Assembly (NCBI GenBank): GCA_964641215.1
Contig: CAZXKD010000003.1
Location: forward strand, 1 to 46,591
Length of the DNA stretch: 46,591 bases
Reading direction: 5' to 3'
Source of the DNA: 13-1-40CM-70-15 sp964641215
Lineage (GTDB): Bacteria > Gemmatimonadota > Gemmatimonadetes > Gemmatimonadales > GWC2-71-9
Shown one piece after another: positions 23,234-31,103 of the stretch. Position 1 is the first letter of the stretch; each line of letters opens with the position of its first letter. The notes under the pieces are model-generated. The model saw only the letters and a list, made by a program, of their open reading frames with translations. It had not been told where the DNA came from and did not search any database. The position numbers and the translations under genes were made by a program.

Positions 23234-25312
23234 GTGAAGCACGTCGAACGCACTTTCGCGGGCCGGGCCCTGAAGGTCGAATCGGGCCGACTCGCCAAGC
23301 AGGCAGCCGGGGCCTGCCTGGTCCAGTACGGCGACACCGTGGTGCTGGCGACGGTCACGGTCTCCGACACCCTCAGCACCCTGCCGTTCTTCCCTCTCAC
23401 CGTCGAGTATCGTGAGAAGAGCTACGCCGCCGGGAAGATTCCCGGCGGCTTTCTCAAGCGGGAAGGTCGCCCCTCCGACGAGGAGATCCTCGCGGCGCGG
23501 GTGACGGACCGATCCATTCGCCCGCTCTTTCCCGAGGGATTCAAGAACGAAGTCCAGGTGTTCATTTACGTTCTGTCGGCCGACCAGGAGAACGACGCCG
23601 ATGTCCTCGGCGTGACGGCGGCGTCCGCGGCGCTGTCGATGTCGAAGGTGCCGTGGACCGGTCCGATCGCCGCCGTGCGGGTGGGCCGTGTGGAAGGCGC
23701 GTGGATCCTCAACCCCACCTTCCAGCAGCTCGAGTTCAGCGACGTCGACATGGTGGTGTCCGGCTCGCGCGACTCGATCGTCATGGTGGAGGGCGGGGCA
23801 CTCGAGCTGACCGAGGCGGAGATCGCGCACGGACTCGAGGTCGCCCAGAAAGGCATCCGCGAGCTGCTCGACGCCGAGGAGGAGTTGATCGCCGACATGC
23901 GGCAGCCGAAGATGGAGTGGACGGCCGCCGAGGCGCCGGCGGAGCTCACGGCGCGGGTGAAGGCGCTCGCCGAGCCGCGGGTGGCCGAGGCGCTGAACCT
24001 ACCGGAGAAGGCAGAGCGGGCCCAGGCGCTCGCGGCGCTGAAGGCGACCATCCAGGAGCAGCTCGCGGCCGAATTCCCTGAGAATGTCAAGGACGTGGCG
24101 ACCGCCATAGAGGCGATTGAGTACCGCACGATGCGTGAGCAGGTGCTCGCGCGCGGCGAGCGCGTGGATGGGCGCGACCTCGACACGGTGCGGGCGATCA
24201 GCTCCGAGGTGGGGGTGCTGCCGCGCACGCACGGGTCGGCGCTGTTCACGCGTGGCCAGACCCAGGCGCTGGTGTCGGTGACCCTGGGAACGGTGAGCGA
24301 CGAGCAGCGGATCGACTCGATCGACGTGGCCCAGGAAGTCACGAAGTCGTTCATGCTGCACTACAACTTCCCGCCGTTCTCGACGGGCGAGGTCAAGCCG
24401 ATCCGGGGCACGTCGCGGCGCGAGGTGGGCCACGGGGCGCTGGCCGAGCGGGCGCTGCAGGCCCTGCTCCCGCCCTACGAGCAGTTCCCGTACACCATCC
24501 GCATCGTGTCCGATATCCTCGAGTCGAACGGCTCATCGTCGATGGCGACGGTCTGCGGCGGCTCGCTGGCCCTGTTCGATGCCGGCGTGCCGATGACGGC
24601 CGCCTGCGCCGGCGTAGCCATGGGGCTCATTAAGGAAGGGGACCGAGTGGCGGTGCTCACCGACATCCTGGGCACCGAGGATCATCTGGGGGATATGGAT
24701 TTCAAGGTCGCCGGAACGCGGGCCGGCGTGACCTCGATCCAGATGGACATCAAGATCGAAGGACTCGGTTCGCGCATCATCGGGGAGGCGTTGGAGAAGG
24801 CCAAGGCAGCCCGGCTGCACATCCTCGACATCATGGACAAGGCGATCCCGCAACCACGATCGCAGCTGTCCAAGTACGCGCCGCGCATCATCACGGTCCA
24901 GATCCCCGTCGCCAAGATCGGTGACCTCATTGGGCCCAAGGGGAAGATCATCCGCAGCATCCAGGAGCAGACCGGCGCCGAGATCAACGTGGACGACAAC
25001 GGTCTCGTGACGATCTCCGCGGTGGGCGAAGGGGGCGAACGGGCGCGCGACATCATCGCCGGGATGATCCAGACCCCCGAGGTCGGCAAGGTCTACGAGG
25101 GGGTCGTGAAGAGCACGACCGCCTTCGGGGCCTTCGTCGAGATCCTCCCGGGCGTGGAAGGACTCCTGCACATCTCCGAGCTGCAACACGGTCGCACCGA
25201 ACGCACCGAGGACGTGGTCAAGAAGGGGGATCATGTCCAGGTGAAGCTCCTCGAGGTCGATGAGCGCGGCCGGATGCGGTTGTCCCGGAAGGCGCTGCTC
25301 GAGAAGCGGTAG
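23234..25312 (+). CDS. pnp: Polyribonucleotide nucleotidyltransferase (PNPase)
   Basis: A phosphorolytic 3'-5' exoribonuclease, part of RNA decay. The 692 residues comprise two RNase PH-like domains (about 1-215 and 300-540), an intervening helical domain, a KH domain (near 555-615: IGDLIGPKGKIIRSIQEQTG) and an S1 domain (near 618-690: GKVYEGVVKSTTAFGAFVEI). Motifs include FFPLTVEYREKSYAAGKIPGGF (read in two parts), SSMATVCGGSLALFDAG and DILGTEDHLGDMDFKVAGT. The GTG start gives the usual N-terminus. It is followed 7 bases later by the M16 peptidase gene, a common neighbour. Confidence 0.96.
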   Translation: MKHVERTFAGRALKVESGRLAKQAAGACLVQYGDTVVLATVTVSDTLSTLPFFPLTVEYREKSYAAGKIPGGFLKREGRPSDEEILAARVTDRSIRPLFPEGFKNEVQVFIYVLSADQENDADVLGVTAASAALSMSKVPWTGPIAAVRVGRVEGAWILNPTFQQLEFSDVDMVVSGSRDSIVMVEGGALELTEAEIAHGLEVAQKGIRELLDAEEELIADMRQPKMEWTAAEAPAELTARVKALAEPRVAEALNLPEKAERAQALAALKATIQEQLAAEFPENVKDVATAIEAIEYRTMREQVLARGERVDGRDLDTVRAISSEVGVLPRTHGSALFTRGQTQALVSVTLGTVSDEQRIDSIDVAQEVTKSFMLHYNFPPFSTGEVKPIRGTSRREVGHGALAERALQALLPPYEQFPYTIRIVSDILESNGSSSMATVCGGSLALFDAGVPMTAACAGVAMGLIKEGDRVAVLTDILGTEDHLGDMDFKVAGTRAGVTSIQMDIKIEGLGSRIIGEALEKAKAARLHILDIMDKAIPQPRSQLSKYAPRIITVQIPVAKIGDLIGPKGKIIRSIQEQTGAEINVDDNGLVTISAVGEGGERARDIIAGMIQTPEVGKVYEGVVKSTTAFGAFVEILPGVEGLLHISELQHGRTERTEDVVKKGDHVQVKLLEVDERGRMRLSRKALLEKR

Positions 25313-25319
25313 CCGGACG

Positions 25320-26636
25320 ATGGACACCGTCCTGCTCGACCAGTACACCACCCAGACCACCGCCCCGAACGGCGTCACCGTCCTGACCGAGCGGGTCGCC
25401 CATGTGCGCTCGGCGGCCCTGGGCATCTGGGTCCGCACGGCCAGCGCCCACGAGCCCCGCCCCAAAATGGGCGTCTCGCACCTGCTCGAGCACATGGTCT
25501 TCAAGGGGACCGAGCGGCGCACCGCCCAGCAGATCGCGCTCGAGCTGGAAGCGCGGGGCGGCTCGCTCGATGCCTACACCTCCCGCGACACCACCGCGTT
25601 CCAGGCGCGGGTCCTCGACGCGGACTTGCCGCGCGCGGTGGACGTGCTCACCGACATCGTGCGCCACCCGGTGCTCCGCGAGGCCGACCTCAGGCTCGAG
25701 CGCAACGTCGTCCTCGAGGAGATCAGCACCGTCGAAGACACCCCCGACGACTTGGTCTTCGACCTCTCATCGCAGGCGTTGTGGCCGGAGCACCCGTACG
25801 GCTTCTCCATTCTCGGCACGCGGGAAACGGTGAGCGCCCTTTCGACCGACGATCTGCGGCGGCTCCACGGGCGGGCCTACTATCCAGGCAACTGCGTCAT
25901 CGCGGCGGCGGGCAACCTGGAGCACACCCGGTTGCTCGAGCTGCTGGCGACCGAAGGGTGGTTTGCCGACGGGCGAGCCGGGCAGGGAACGGGGGAAGGC
26001 CCGCCGCCCAACCTGACCGCGCGCCCCGCCGAACGGGGGCGCGAGGCGCGGTTCGCCAAGGATACGATGCAGACCCATATCGTCGTCGCCACCGACGCGG
26101 TGCCGTTCGCGGATCGGCGCAAGTACGCGCTGATGGTGTTGTCCAATCTGCTGGGCGGCGGCATGTCGAGCCGGCTGTTCCAGCGCATCCGCGAGGAGCT
26201 GGGGCTCGCCTACGCGATCTATTCCTTCTCGTCCTTCTTCCGGCAGGTGGGGGTCGTCGGCACATACGTGGGGACGCAGCCGGCGACGGCGGCACAGGCA
26301 GTGGCCGCGATCCGCGACGAGTACGCGACGCTCGCCCGGGAGGGGCTGCAGGGCGCGGCGCTGCAGGAGGCCAAACAGCAGACGGCCGGGCAGCTGGTGC
26401 TGTCCCTGGAGAGTCCCACGGCGCGGATGTATCGTTTGGCGAGCCTCGCCGTCCACGGCGAGCCGTTCCACAGCCTGGACGACCTGGTCGCGGCGATCAC
26501 ATCGCTCGGCGCCGACGACCTCGCGGCCGTGGCTGCGGAATTCCTGGCTCCCGAGCGCCAGACAACCGTCTGGCTCGGGCCGCAGGCGGCCACGGGGGCC
26601 GGGCCGGGGAAGGGGGGCGGGGAGGGGCCGGCATGA
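25320..26636 (+). CDS. M16-family zinc peptidase
   Basis: A mitochondrial-processing-peptidase-like protease of 438 residues. The inverted zinc motif HLLEH (in GVSHLLEHMVFKGT) and a downstream glutamate in ERNVVLEEI mark an active N-terminal domain. The C-terminal domain keeps GGGMSSRLFQRIREELGLAYAIYS. No signal peptide is visible. The ATG at 25320 follows pnp by 7 bases. The last 15 residues are Gly/Ala-rich and encoded by G-tracts (about 26593-26630), and the stop overlaps the ald start by 4 bases. Substrates in bacteria are mostly unknown. Confidence 0.92.
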   Translation: MDTVLLDQYTTQTTAPNGVTVLTERVAHVRSAALGIWVRTASAHEPRPKMGVSHLLEHMVFKGTERRTAQQIALELEARGGSLDAYTSRDTTAFQARVLDADLPRAVDVLTDIVRHPVLREADLRLERNVVLEEISTVEDTPDDLVFDLSSQALWPEHPYGFSILGTRETVSALSTDDLRRLHGRAYYPGNCVIAAAGNLEHTRLLELLATEGWFADGRAGQGTGEGPPPNLTARPAERGREARFAKDTMQTHIVVATDAVPFADRRKYALMVLSNLLGGGMSSRLFQRIREELGLAYAIYSFSSFFRQVGVVGTYVGTQPATAAQAVAAIRDEYATLAREGLQGAALQEAKQQTAGQLVLSLESPTARMYRLASLAVHGEPFHSLDDLVAAITSLGADDLAAVAAEFLAPERQTTVWLGPQAATGAGPGKGGGEGPA

Positions 26637-27745
26637 TCGTCGGAGTCCCGAAGGAAATCAAGACCAATGAGAACCGGGTGGCGCTGGTGCCGGCCGGGGC
26701 CGAGTCGCTCGCCGGCGATGGGCATGCGGTGCTGGTAGAGCAGGGAGCCGGCCTTGGCAGTGGCTTCGCCGACGCCGCCTACGAGTCGGCCGGAGCGACG
26801 ATCGTGCCGCGGGCTGACGCGGTCTGGGCCAAAGGCGAGATGATTCTGAAGGTGAAGGAGCCGGTCGAGTCGGAATGGCCGTGTCTGCGCAAGGGCCAAG
26901 TGATCTTCACGTACTTCCACTTCGCCGCTTCCGAGCCCCTCACCCGGGCAGTGATCAAGTCGGGCGCCATCGCCATCGCCTATGAGACCGTGCAGCTGGC
27001 GAGCGGTGAGCTGCCCCTGCTCACACCGATGAGTGAGGTCGCCGGCCGCATGGCGGTGCAGGAGGGCGCCAAGTACCTGGAGAAAGTGTTCGGTGGCAGC
27101 GGCATCCTGCTGGGCGGCGTCCCGGGTGTGCTGCCAGCGGAGGTGCTGATCATCGGTGGCGGTGTGGTCGGCACGAATGCCGCCAAGATGGCCGCGGGCT
27201 TGGGCGCGCACGTGACCCTGCTCGACATCTCGCTCGATCGCCTGCGCTATCTCTCCGACGTCCTGCCGCCCAACGTGGACCTGCTCTATTCGAATCGCCA
27301 CAACATCCTCGACCAGCTCCGGAAGGCCGATCTGGTGATCGGCGCAGTTTTGCTCCCGGGGGCCAAAGCGCCCAATCTGGTGAAGCGCGCCGACCTGAAG
27401 CTCATGAAGCCGGGATCGGTGATCGTGGACGTGGCCGTGGACCAGGGCGGCTGCATCGAGACGATCAAACCTACGACCCATGAGAACCCCACTTACATCG
27501 TGGACGGTATCATTCACTACGCCGTCGCCAACATGCCCGGGGGCCTGCCGCGAACCTCGACCCTGGCGCTCACCAACGCCACGTTCCCCTATGCCAAGCG
27601 GCTCGGCAGACTGGGCTGGAAACGCGCCTGCAAAGAGGAACCCGCGCTGTTCCTCGGGCTCAACGTGATCGAGGGCAAGGTGGTCTACCCAGGCGTCGCG
27701 GAGGCCTTCGGGCTGCCGCTGGTGGATCCCAGGGCACTGGTCTAG
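26633..27745 (+). CDS. ald: Alanine dehydrogenase
   Basis: Catalyses reversible NAD-dependent deamination of L-alanine to pyruvate. The 370 residues show the N-terminal block IVGVPKEIKTNENRVALVP (containing the substrate-binding Arg and Lys region), KVKEPVESEW, FTYFHFAAS, PMSEVAGRMAVQEGA, the NAD-binding motif IIGGGVVGTNAAKMAAGLGA, and VDVAVDQGGCIET followed by HENPTY. The length is typical. The ATG overlaps the M16 peptidase stop. It ends 5 bases before a heptamer array. Confidence 0.95.
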   Translation: MIVGVPKEIKTNENRVALVPAGAESLAGDGHAVLVEQGAGLGSGFADAAYESAGATIVPRADAVWAKGEMILKVKEPVESEWPCLRKGQVIFTYFHFAASEPLTRAVIKSGAIAIAYETVQLASGELPLLTPMSEVAGRMAVQEGAKYLEKVFGGSGILLGGVPGVLPAEVLIIGGGVVGTNAAKMAAGLGAHVTLLDISLDRLRYLSDVLPPNVDLLYSNRHNILDQLRKADLVIGAVLLPGAKAPNLVKRADLKLMKPGSVIVDVAVDQGGCIETIKPTTHENPTYIVDGIIHYAVANMPGGLPRTSTLALTNATFPYAKRLGRLGWKRACKEEPALFLGLNVIEGKVVYPGVAEAFGLPLVDPRALV

Positions 27746-27749
27746 AACG

Positions 27750-27784
27750 AATGGGGAATGGGGGATGGGGAACCGGGAATGGGC
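27750..27784 (+). repeat. Heptamer array between ald and the deacetylase
   Basis: Five units: AATGGGG at 27750 and 27757, GATGGGG at 27764, AACCGGG at 27771 and AATGGGC at 27778. A possible ATG start of the next gene (27751) is itself part of the first unit. Confidence 0.9.
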
Positions 27785-28575
27785 GATCCTGCCCACCCGT
27801 GCTCTGCTATCACCGCGTGGGCGGTCCGCTCGAGCTCGGTGTGACCCGCGTCGCCCGGTCGGTGTTCGAGCGCCAGATGACGGCGCTCGCCAGGTCGGGT
27901 TGGTGGACGCTGACGCTCGATGAGTTCGGGGAAGCACTCCAGGCCCGCCACTCCGCACTCCGCAATCCGCAATCCGCATTCTTGTTGACCTTCGACGACG
28001 GCTACTCCGACCTGACCGAGCATGCCTACCCGCTGCTGGCGGGCCTCGGGTTCACGGCCACGACGTTTGTCGTGACGGATTTTGTCGGCCGCGCCAACAC
28101 CTGGGATGTGCGCTACACGTGGCACCGGCTGCGTCACCTGGATTGGCACGCCATCGAGCGCTGGCAGGCCCGGGGCTTCTCTTTCGCTTCCCACGGGGCG
28201 AGCCACGCGCGGCTCACCTGGCTCTCGGACGCCGCAGTCGTGCAGGAGCTGGGGAGCTCGCGAGAGACCCTGAGGAGTCGACTGGGGGCCGGTGCGGCTC
28301 GCGCGGTCGCGTATCCGTTCGGCGCAGTGGACGCCCGGGTGCTCCGGCTGGCCCGGGCCGTGGGATACGAGATGGGGTTCGGCGGTGTGCGGGGAACCAG
28401 GGGGAACCTGTTGCATGTGGCGAGGGTCCCTGTCTACATGTGGGACCTGGGAGACGTGCCCTTTGGGCTGCGGAACGACCCGCTCAGCACTCTGGGGCGG
28501 CTCGTCGCCGGTGCCGCCAACCGGTGCTCAGTGGGGTCAAGCGTCCTGAAGAGACTGGTGAGCGGTGCGCGGTGA
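27751..28575 (+). CDS. Polysaccharide deacetylase (NodB-like)
   Basis: Likely removes N- or O-acetyl groups from a surface glycan, using a metal ion. The NodB core includes VLCYHRVG at the start, LLTFDDGYSD with the catalytic and metal-binding Asp pair, FASHGASHARL with the metal His pair, and VAYPFGAVD. Two starts are possible: the ATG at 27751 inside a heptamer array (274 residues), or the GTG at 27799, directly before LCYHRVG (258 residues). The second looks more natural because the first adds only repeat-encoded GNGGWGTGNGR. A second array sits just before TFDDGYSD, and the stop codon lies in a third. No signal peptide is visible, so it could be cytosolic or exported by another route. Confidence 0.85.
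   Translation: MGNGGWGTGNGRSCPPVLCYHRVGGPLELGVTRVARSVFERQMTALARSGWWTLTLDEFGEALQARHSALRNPQSAFLLTFDDGYSDLTEHAYPLLAGLGFTATTFVVTDFVGRANTWDVRYTWHRLRHLDWHAIERWQARGFSFASHGASHARLTWLSDAAVVQELGSSRETLRSRLGAGAARAVAYPFGAVDARVLRLARAVGYEMGFGGVRGTRGNLLHVARVPVYMWDLGDVPFGLRNDPLSTLGRLVAGAANRCSVGSSVLKRLVSGAR
27949..27976 (+). repeat. In-frame heptamer array in the deacetylase
   Basis: Four units: CACTCCG at 27949 and 27956, CAATCCG at 27963 and 27970, with a partial fifth. They encode SALRNPQSA immediately before the catalytic FDDG motif. Confidence 0.9.
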
Positions 28576-28619
28576 GCAGTGGGCGGGAAAGCAGTACCGC
28601 GCACCGCTCACCGCTTACC
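28557..28619. repeat. Inverted heptamer-array hairpin between convergent genes
   Basis: The left arm has units GGTGAGC (28557, 28571), GGTGCGC (28564) and AGTGGGC (28578). The right arm has GCGCACC (28599), GCTCACC (28606) and GCTTACC (28613). The arms are complementary, with a loop of about 14 bases. It contains the stop codons of both the deacetylase (28573-28575) and fabI (28615-28617), so it probably serves as a bidirectional terminator. Confidence 0.85.
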
Positions 28620-29523
28620 CTCCGAGCCCCTCTCCCACTGCGACCGCCATCCCCATGGCGTGGTAGCCTTTGTCCACGTAGATCGTCGAGCCCGTGATGC
28701 CGCTCGCCAGCGGGCTGAGCAGGAATGCGGCCGCCATCGCGACCTCATTCGCGACCAGCTCCTGGGCCAGGGGGGCGTTGGCGGCGTAGTACTTCACCAT
28801 CTTGTCGATGCCGCCGATCGCGCTCGCGGCGCGGGAAGCGAGCGGTCCGGCGGAGATCGTGTTGACCCGGATGCCGAACTTGCGGCCCGCCTCGTAGGCC
28901 AGGGTTCGCGTATCGCTCTCCAAGGCCGCCTTGGCTGACGACATGCCGCCTCCGTAGCCGGGGACGACGCGCTCGCTCGCCATGTAGGTGAGCGAGATGA
29001 AGGCGCCGCCGGATCGCATCAAAGGGCCCAGGCGGGCCACCATCGACACGAGAGAGTAGGCGCTCACGCTCACCGCGGCGAGATACCCGGGGCGGCTGGT
29101 ATCGAGCAGCGGTTTTTTCACTTCGGGGCCATTGGCGAGCGAATGGACGACGATATCGAGCGGGGTGTCCCCGAAATCCTGCACCAGGCGCTGGCGCAAT
29201 CCTGCCACCGAGAAATCCCCCACGTCCTTGTAACGTTTATTGGCGCGAATCTCCTCGGGGGCGTCGACGAGGGTGTCATAGGCCGCGTCCAGCGGGTAGA
29301 TCTTCTCAAACGTGAGTAGCGAGCCGTCCGCCAGTGACCGAGCGTCGTCGATTTTGCCGCGCTCGAGCAGGTTCAGGAAGATGTTCAGCGCCGGCGGCCA
29401 GGTGCCGGTGCACACCGTCGCGCCGGCCTGGGCCAGCGCCTTGGCGATGGCAAACCCGTAGCCGGCGTCGTCGGCCACGCCTGCGACGAGGGCTCGCTTG
29501 CCGCGTAAGTCAATACTCAACAT
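28615..29523 (-). CDS. fabI: Enoyl-[acyl-carrier-protein] reductase, plant-type FabI
   Basis: Reduces trans-2-enoyl-ACP with NAD(P)H in the last step of each fatty acid elongation cycle. The 302 residues exceed the roughly 260 of Escherichia coli FabI because of an insertion in the N-terminal third (about residues 45-95), as in plant, chlamydial and Bacteroidetes-like enzymes. Landmarks are ALVAGVADDAGYGFAIAKAL (nucleotide binding), VHSLANGPEV, and the catalytic Tyr/Lys in YMASERVVPGYGGGMSSAKA, then RVNTISAGPLASRAA. GGGGAG lies about 10 bases before the ATG. It is the last gene of the ferredoxin-flavoprotein-fabI strand, separated by a heptamer hairpin. Confidence 0.94.
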   Translation of the reverse strand: MLSIDLRGKRALVAGVADDAGYGFAIAKALAQAGATVCTGTWPPALNIFLNLLERGKIDDARSLADGSLLTFEKIYPLDAAYDTLVDAPEEIRANKRYKDVGDFSVAGLRQRLVQDFGDTPLDIVVHSLANGPEVKKPLLDTSRPGYLAAVSVSAYSLVSMVARLGPLMRSGGAFISLTYMASERVVPGYGGGMSSAKAALESDTRTLAYEAGRKFGIRVNTISAGPLASRAASAIGGIDKMVKYYAANAPLAQELVANEVAMAAAFLLSPLASGITGSTIYVDKGYHAMGMAVAVGEGLGG

Positions 29524-29552
29524 TGCGCTCTACTCCCCGGGCGTGACGGGCC

Positions 29553-29609
29553 GTCAGCCTGCAGCCTTCAGCCGTCAGTGACTGATGGCTGAACGCTGAT
29601 AGCCGATGG
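29553..29609. repeat. Inverted heptamer-array hairpin between the flavoprotein and fabI
   Basis: The left arm has units GTCAGCC (29553), TGCAGCC (29560), TTCAGCC (29567) and GTCAG. The right arm has CTGATGG (29582), CTGAACG (29589), CTGATAG (29596) and CCGATGG (29603). The arms are largely complementary around a 3-base centre. It uses the same unit class as 14319-14382 and 4281-4308. It starts 2 bases beyond the flavoprotein stop. Confidence 0.85.
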
Positions 29610-29610
29610 C

Positions 29611-30786
29611 TCACAAGAAGAATCTCGCCGCCACCGGAATCAGCTGCGGGTGTCTCACCAACGCGTGGGCGAAGATCCGGCCCAAGGTGCGCTTCTCCTG
29701 CGGAATCCGGTTCATGGTGCGCGCGAGCCCGTTGAAGAAGTCGTCCTTGAGAGGCTCGAGGGCCTGCTTGATGCGATAGTACTTGAGGTGATCCTCGCCC
29801 AGGAGTTCCATCCAAGCGCGGTGGTAGGGTGCCAGACGGTGCTCGCTGGTATCTCCTTCGCGGATGGCGGCGGCGGCGGTGCGGCCGGCGAGGCGTCCTG
29901 CTTTCATAGCGTTGACGATGCCGCCGCCTGAGAGCGGATTGATCATATGCGCCGCGTCTCCAACGAGGAGCACGCCGTCGGCATAGGTCTTCTTGACGGT
30001 GGTGTGGAGGATGACGCCGCCCACCGTGTAGCCGACACGCGCCGCGCGGGGGTAACGCCTGGCGATCCATTCATCCAGGTACTCCCGCGCGTTGCGGCCG
30101 TCGCTTTTCAGCGCCACCAGGCCGAGCCCGACGTTTGCGACTCCGAGGCCTTTGGGGAACACCCAGGCGTAGCCGCCCGGCGCTACGCGCTCGCCCCACT
30201 GGATGTAGATCGCGTCGGGGTCGGCGTCGATGCCCTGGACTACGTACTGGGCGCAGGACTCCATATCGCGGGCCGGCACCCGGGTGTCGAGCCCTGCCCA
30301 CCGGCCCACCATCGCCTCCACCCCGTCTGCGCCGATGACGACCCGAGCGCGGACGGTCTCCTCGGCGCCGGCCCCGTGCAGCCGCACGTGCCAGCGGCCG
30401 TCGGGACAGCGTTGCATCCCCGTCGCCTCGATGCCGACGCGGAGGTCGGCGCCGGCGGCGACGGCCTGCGCGGCGAGGTGCGCGTCGAACCGCGTGCGGT
30501 CGAGGATCCAGCCCACGTCGTGCTCGGCCACTCTCACTTCGGTCTCGTCGGGGGCGACGAAGATCACCCGCGTGATCTTACGGGCGACCCAGGGCGCCCC
30601 TTCCGGGTCCGCGAACTCCCGCAACCCTGCGTCGCCCACCCCCTCCGCGCAGCGTACGGGGGCGCCGACTGCCCGGTCCCGCTCGATCAGCAAGACATCG
30701 AGCTCGGGGGCCGCTTGTTTGGCCTCCGATGCCGCCACCGCCCCCCCGGGGCCTGCGCCGACCACGAGGACGTCGAGGTCCTGCAT
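29611..30786 (-). CDS. Geranylgeranyl-reductase-family flavoprotein
   Basis: An FAD-dependent reductase of isoprenoid double bonds, or a related oxidoreductase. The 391 residues begin with the dinucleotide motif VLVVGAGPGGAVAASEA (Gly10-Gly15). The family's PVRCAEG follows, with a cysteine near the active site, then VIGADG and VLLVGDAAHMINPLSGGGI for the flavin ribityl side. The ATG at 30786 abuts the two-cluster ferredoxin gene (1-base overlap), which probably donates electrons. The substrate could be archaeal-type lipid, menaquinone side chain or carotenoid/chlorophyll-type isoprenoid. In a bacterium with menaquinone, side-chain saturation is a reasonable guess, not shown here. Confidence 0.85.
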   Translation of the reverse strand: MQDLDVLVVGAGPGGAVAASEAKQAAPELDVLLIERDRAVGAPVRCAEGVGDAGLREFADPEGAPWVARKITRVIFVAPDETEVRVAEHDVGWILDRTRFDAHLAAQAVAAGADLRVGIEATGMQRCPDGRWHVRLHGAGAEETVRARVVIGADGVEAMVGRWAGLDTRVPARDMESCAQYVVQGIDADPDAIYIQWGERVAPGGYAWVFPKGLGVANVGLGLVALKSDGRNAREYLDEWIARRYPRAARVGYTVGGVILHTTVKKTYADGVLLVGDAAHMINPLSGGGIVNAMKAGRLAGRTAAAAIREGDTSEHRLAPYHRAWMELLGEDHLKYYRIKQALEPLKDDFFNGLARTMNRIPQEKRTLGRIFAHALVRHPQLIPVAARFFL

Positions 30787-30986
30787 CAGGCGGCCACCAT
30801 AGCGAGGGCTCCCACCGGGCAGGGAGCGATGCACTTGCGGCACCCGGTGCACGTCCCCCGATCGATCACCAGATCGTTCAGGTCGAGGTGGATCGCCTCC
30901 GGAGGGCACAGCGGCAGGCAGAGGCCACAGCGGTCGCAGCTGGTGAGATCCACGACGGCCACTTCACTGGCCCGGGTTGGCGGCAT
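30786..30986 (-). CDS. Two-[4Fe-4S] ferredoxin
   Basis: A 66-residue electron carrier. Two complete CxxCxxCxxxCP motifs are visible: CDRCGLCLPLCP and CTGCRKCIAPCP. Internal symmetry is typical of bacterial 8Fe ferredoxins. The ATG at 30986 gives a compact ferredoxin with a 15-residue lead and lies 7 bases after a -10 box, with no Shine-Dalgarno sequence. Its TGA overlaps the flavoprotein ATG, so the pair is likely a functional redox unit, with the ferredoxin feeding the reductase. Confidence 0.88.
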   Translation of the reverse strand: MPPTRASEVAVVDLTSCDRCGLCLPLCPPEAIHLDLNDLVIDRGTCTGCRKCIAPCPVGALAMVAA

Positions 30987-30993
30987 GCGCGGA

Positions 30994-31022
30994 AGCCTAG
31001 TGTCCGCCGGGAATGACGTCAA
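30994..31022 (-). promoter_or_regulatory. Promoter of the ferredoxin gene, probably leaderless
   Basis: On the minus strand, TTGACG (31022-31017), a 17-base spacer and TAGGCT (30999-30994). The start codon follows after 7 bases. It is divergent from the M28 peptidase promoter. Confidence 0.6.
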
Positions 31023-31031
31023 GCTTCGAGC

Positions 31032-31060
31032 TTGTTTGCAGTTACGCGTCCCGGTAGGTT
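31032..31060 (+). promoter_or_regulatory. Promoter of the M28 peptidase
   Basis: TTGTTT (31032-31037), a 17-base spacer and TAGGTT (31055-31060). The same TTGTT-N18-TAGGTT pattern precedes mreB, which strengthens both calls. The leader would be about 36 bases. Confidence 0.5.
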
Positions 31061-31103
31061 TGGAGTCCTGGCCGTGGTTGGCTCTCACCCTAGCGGAGTT
31101 AGC

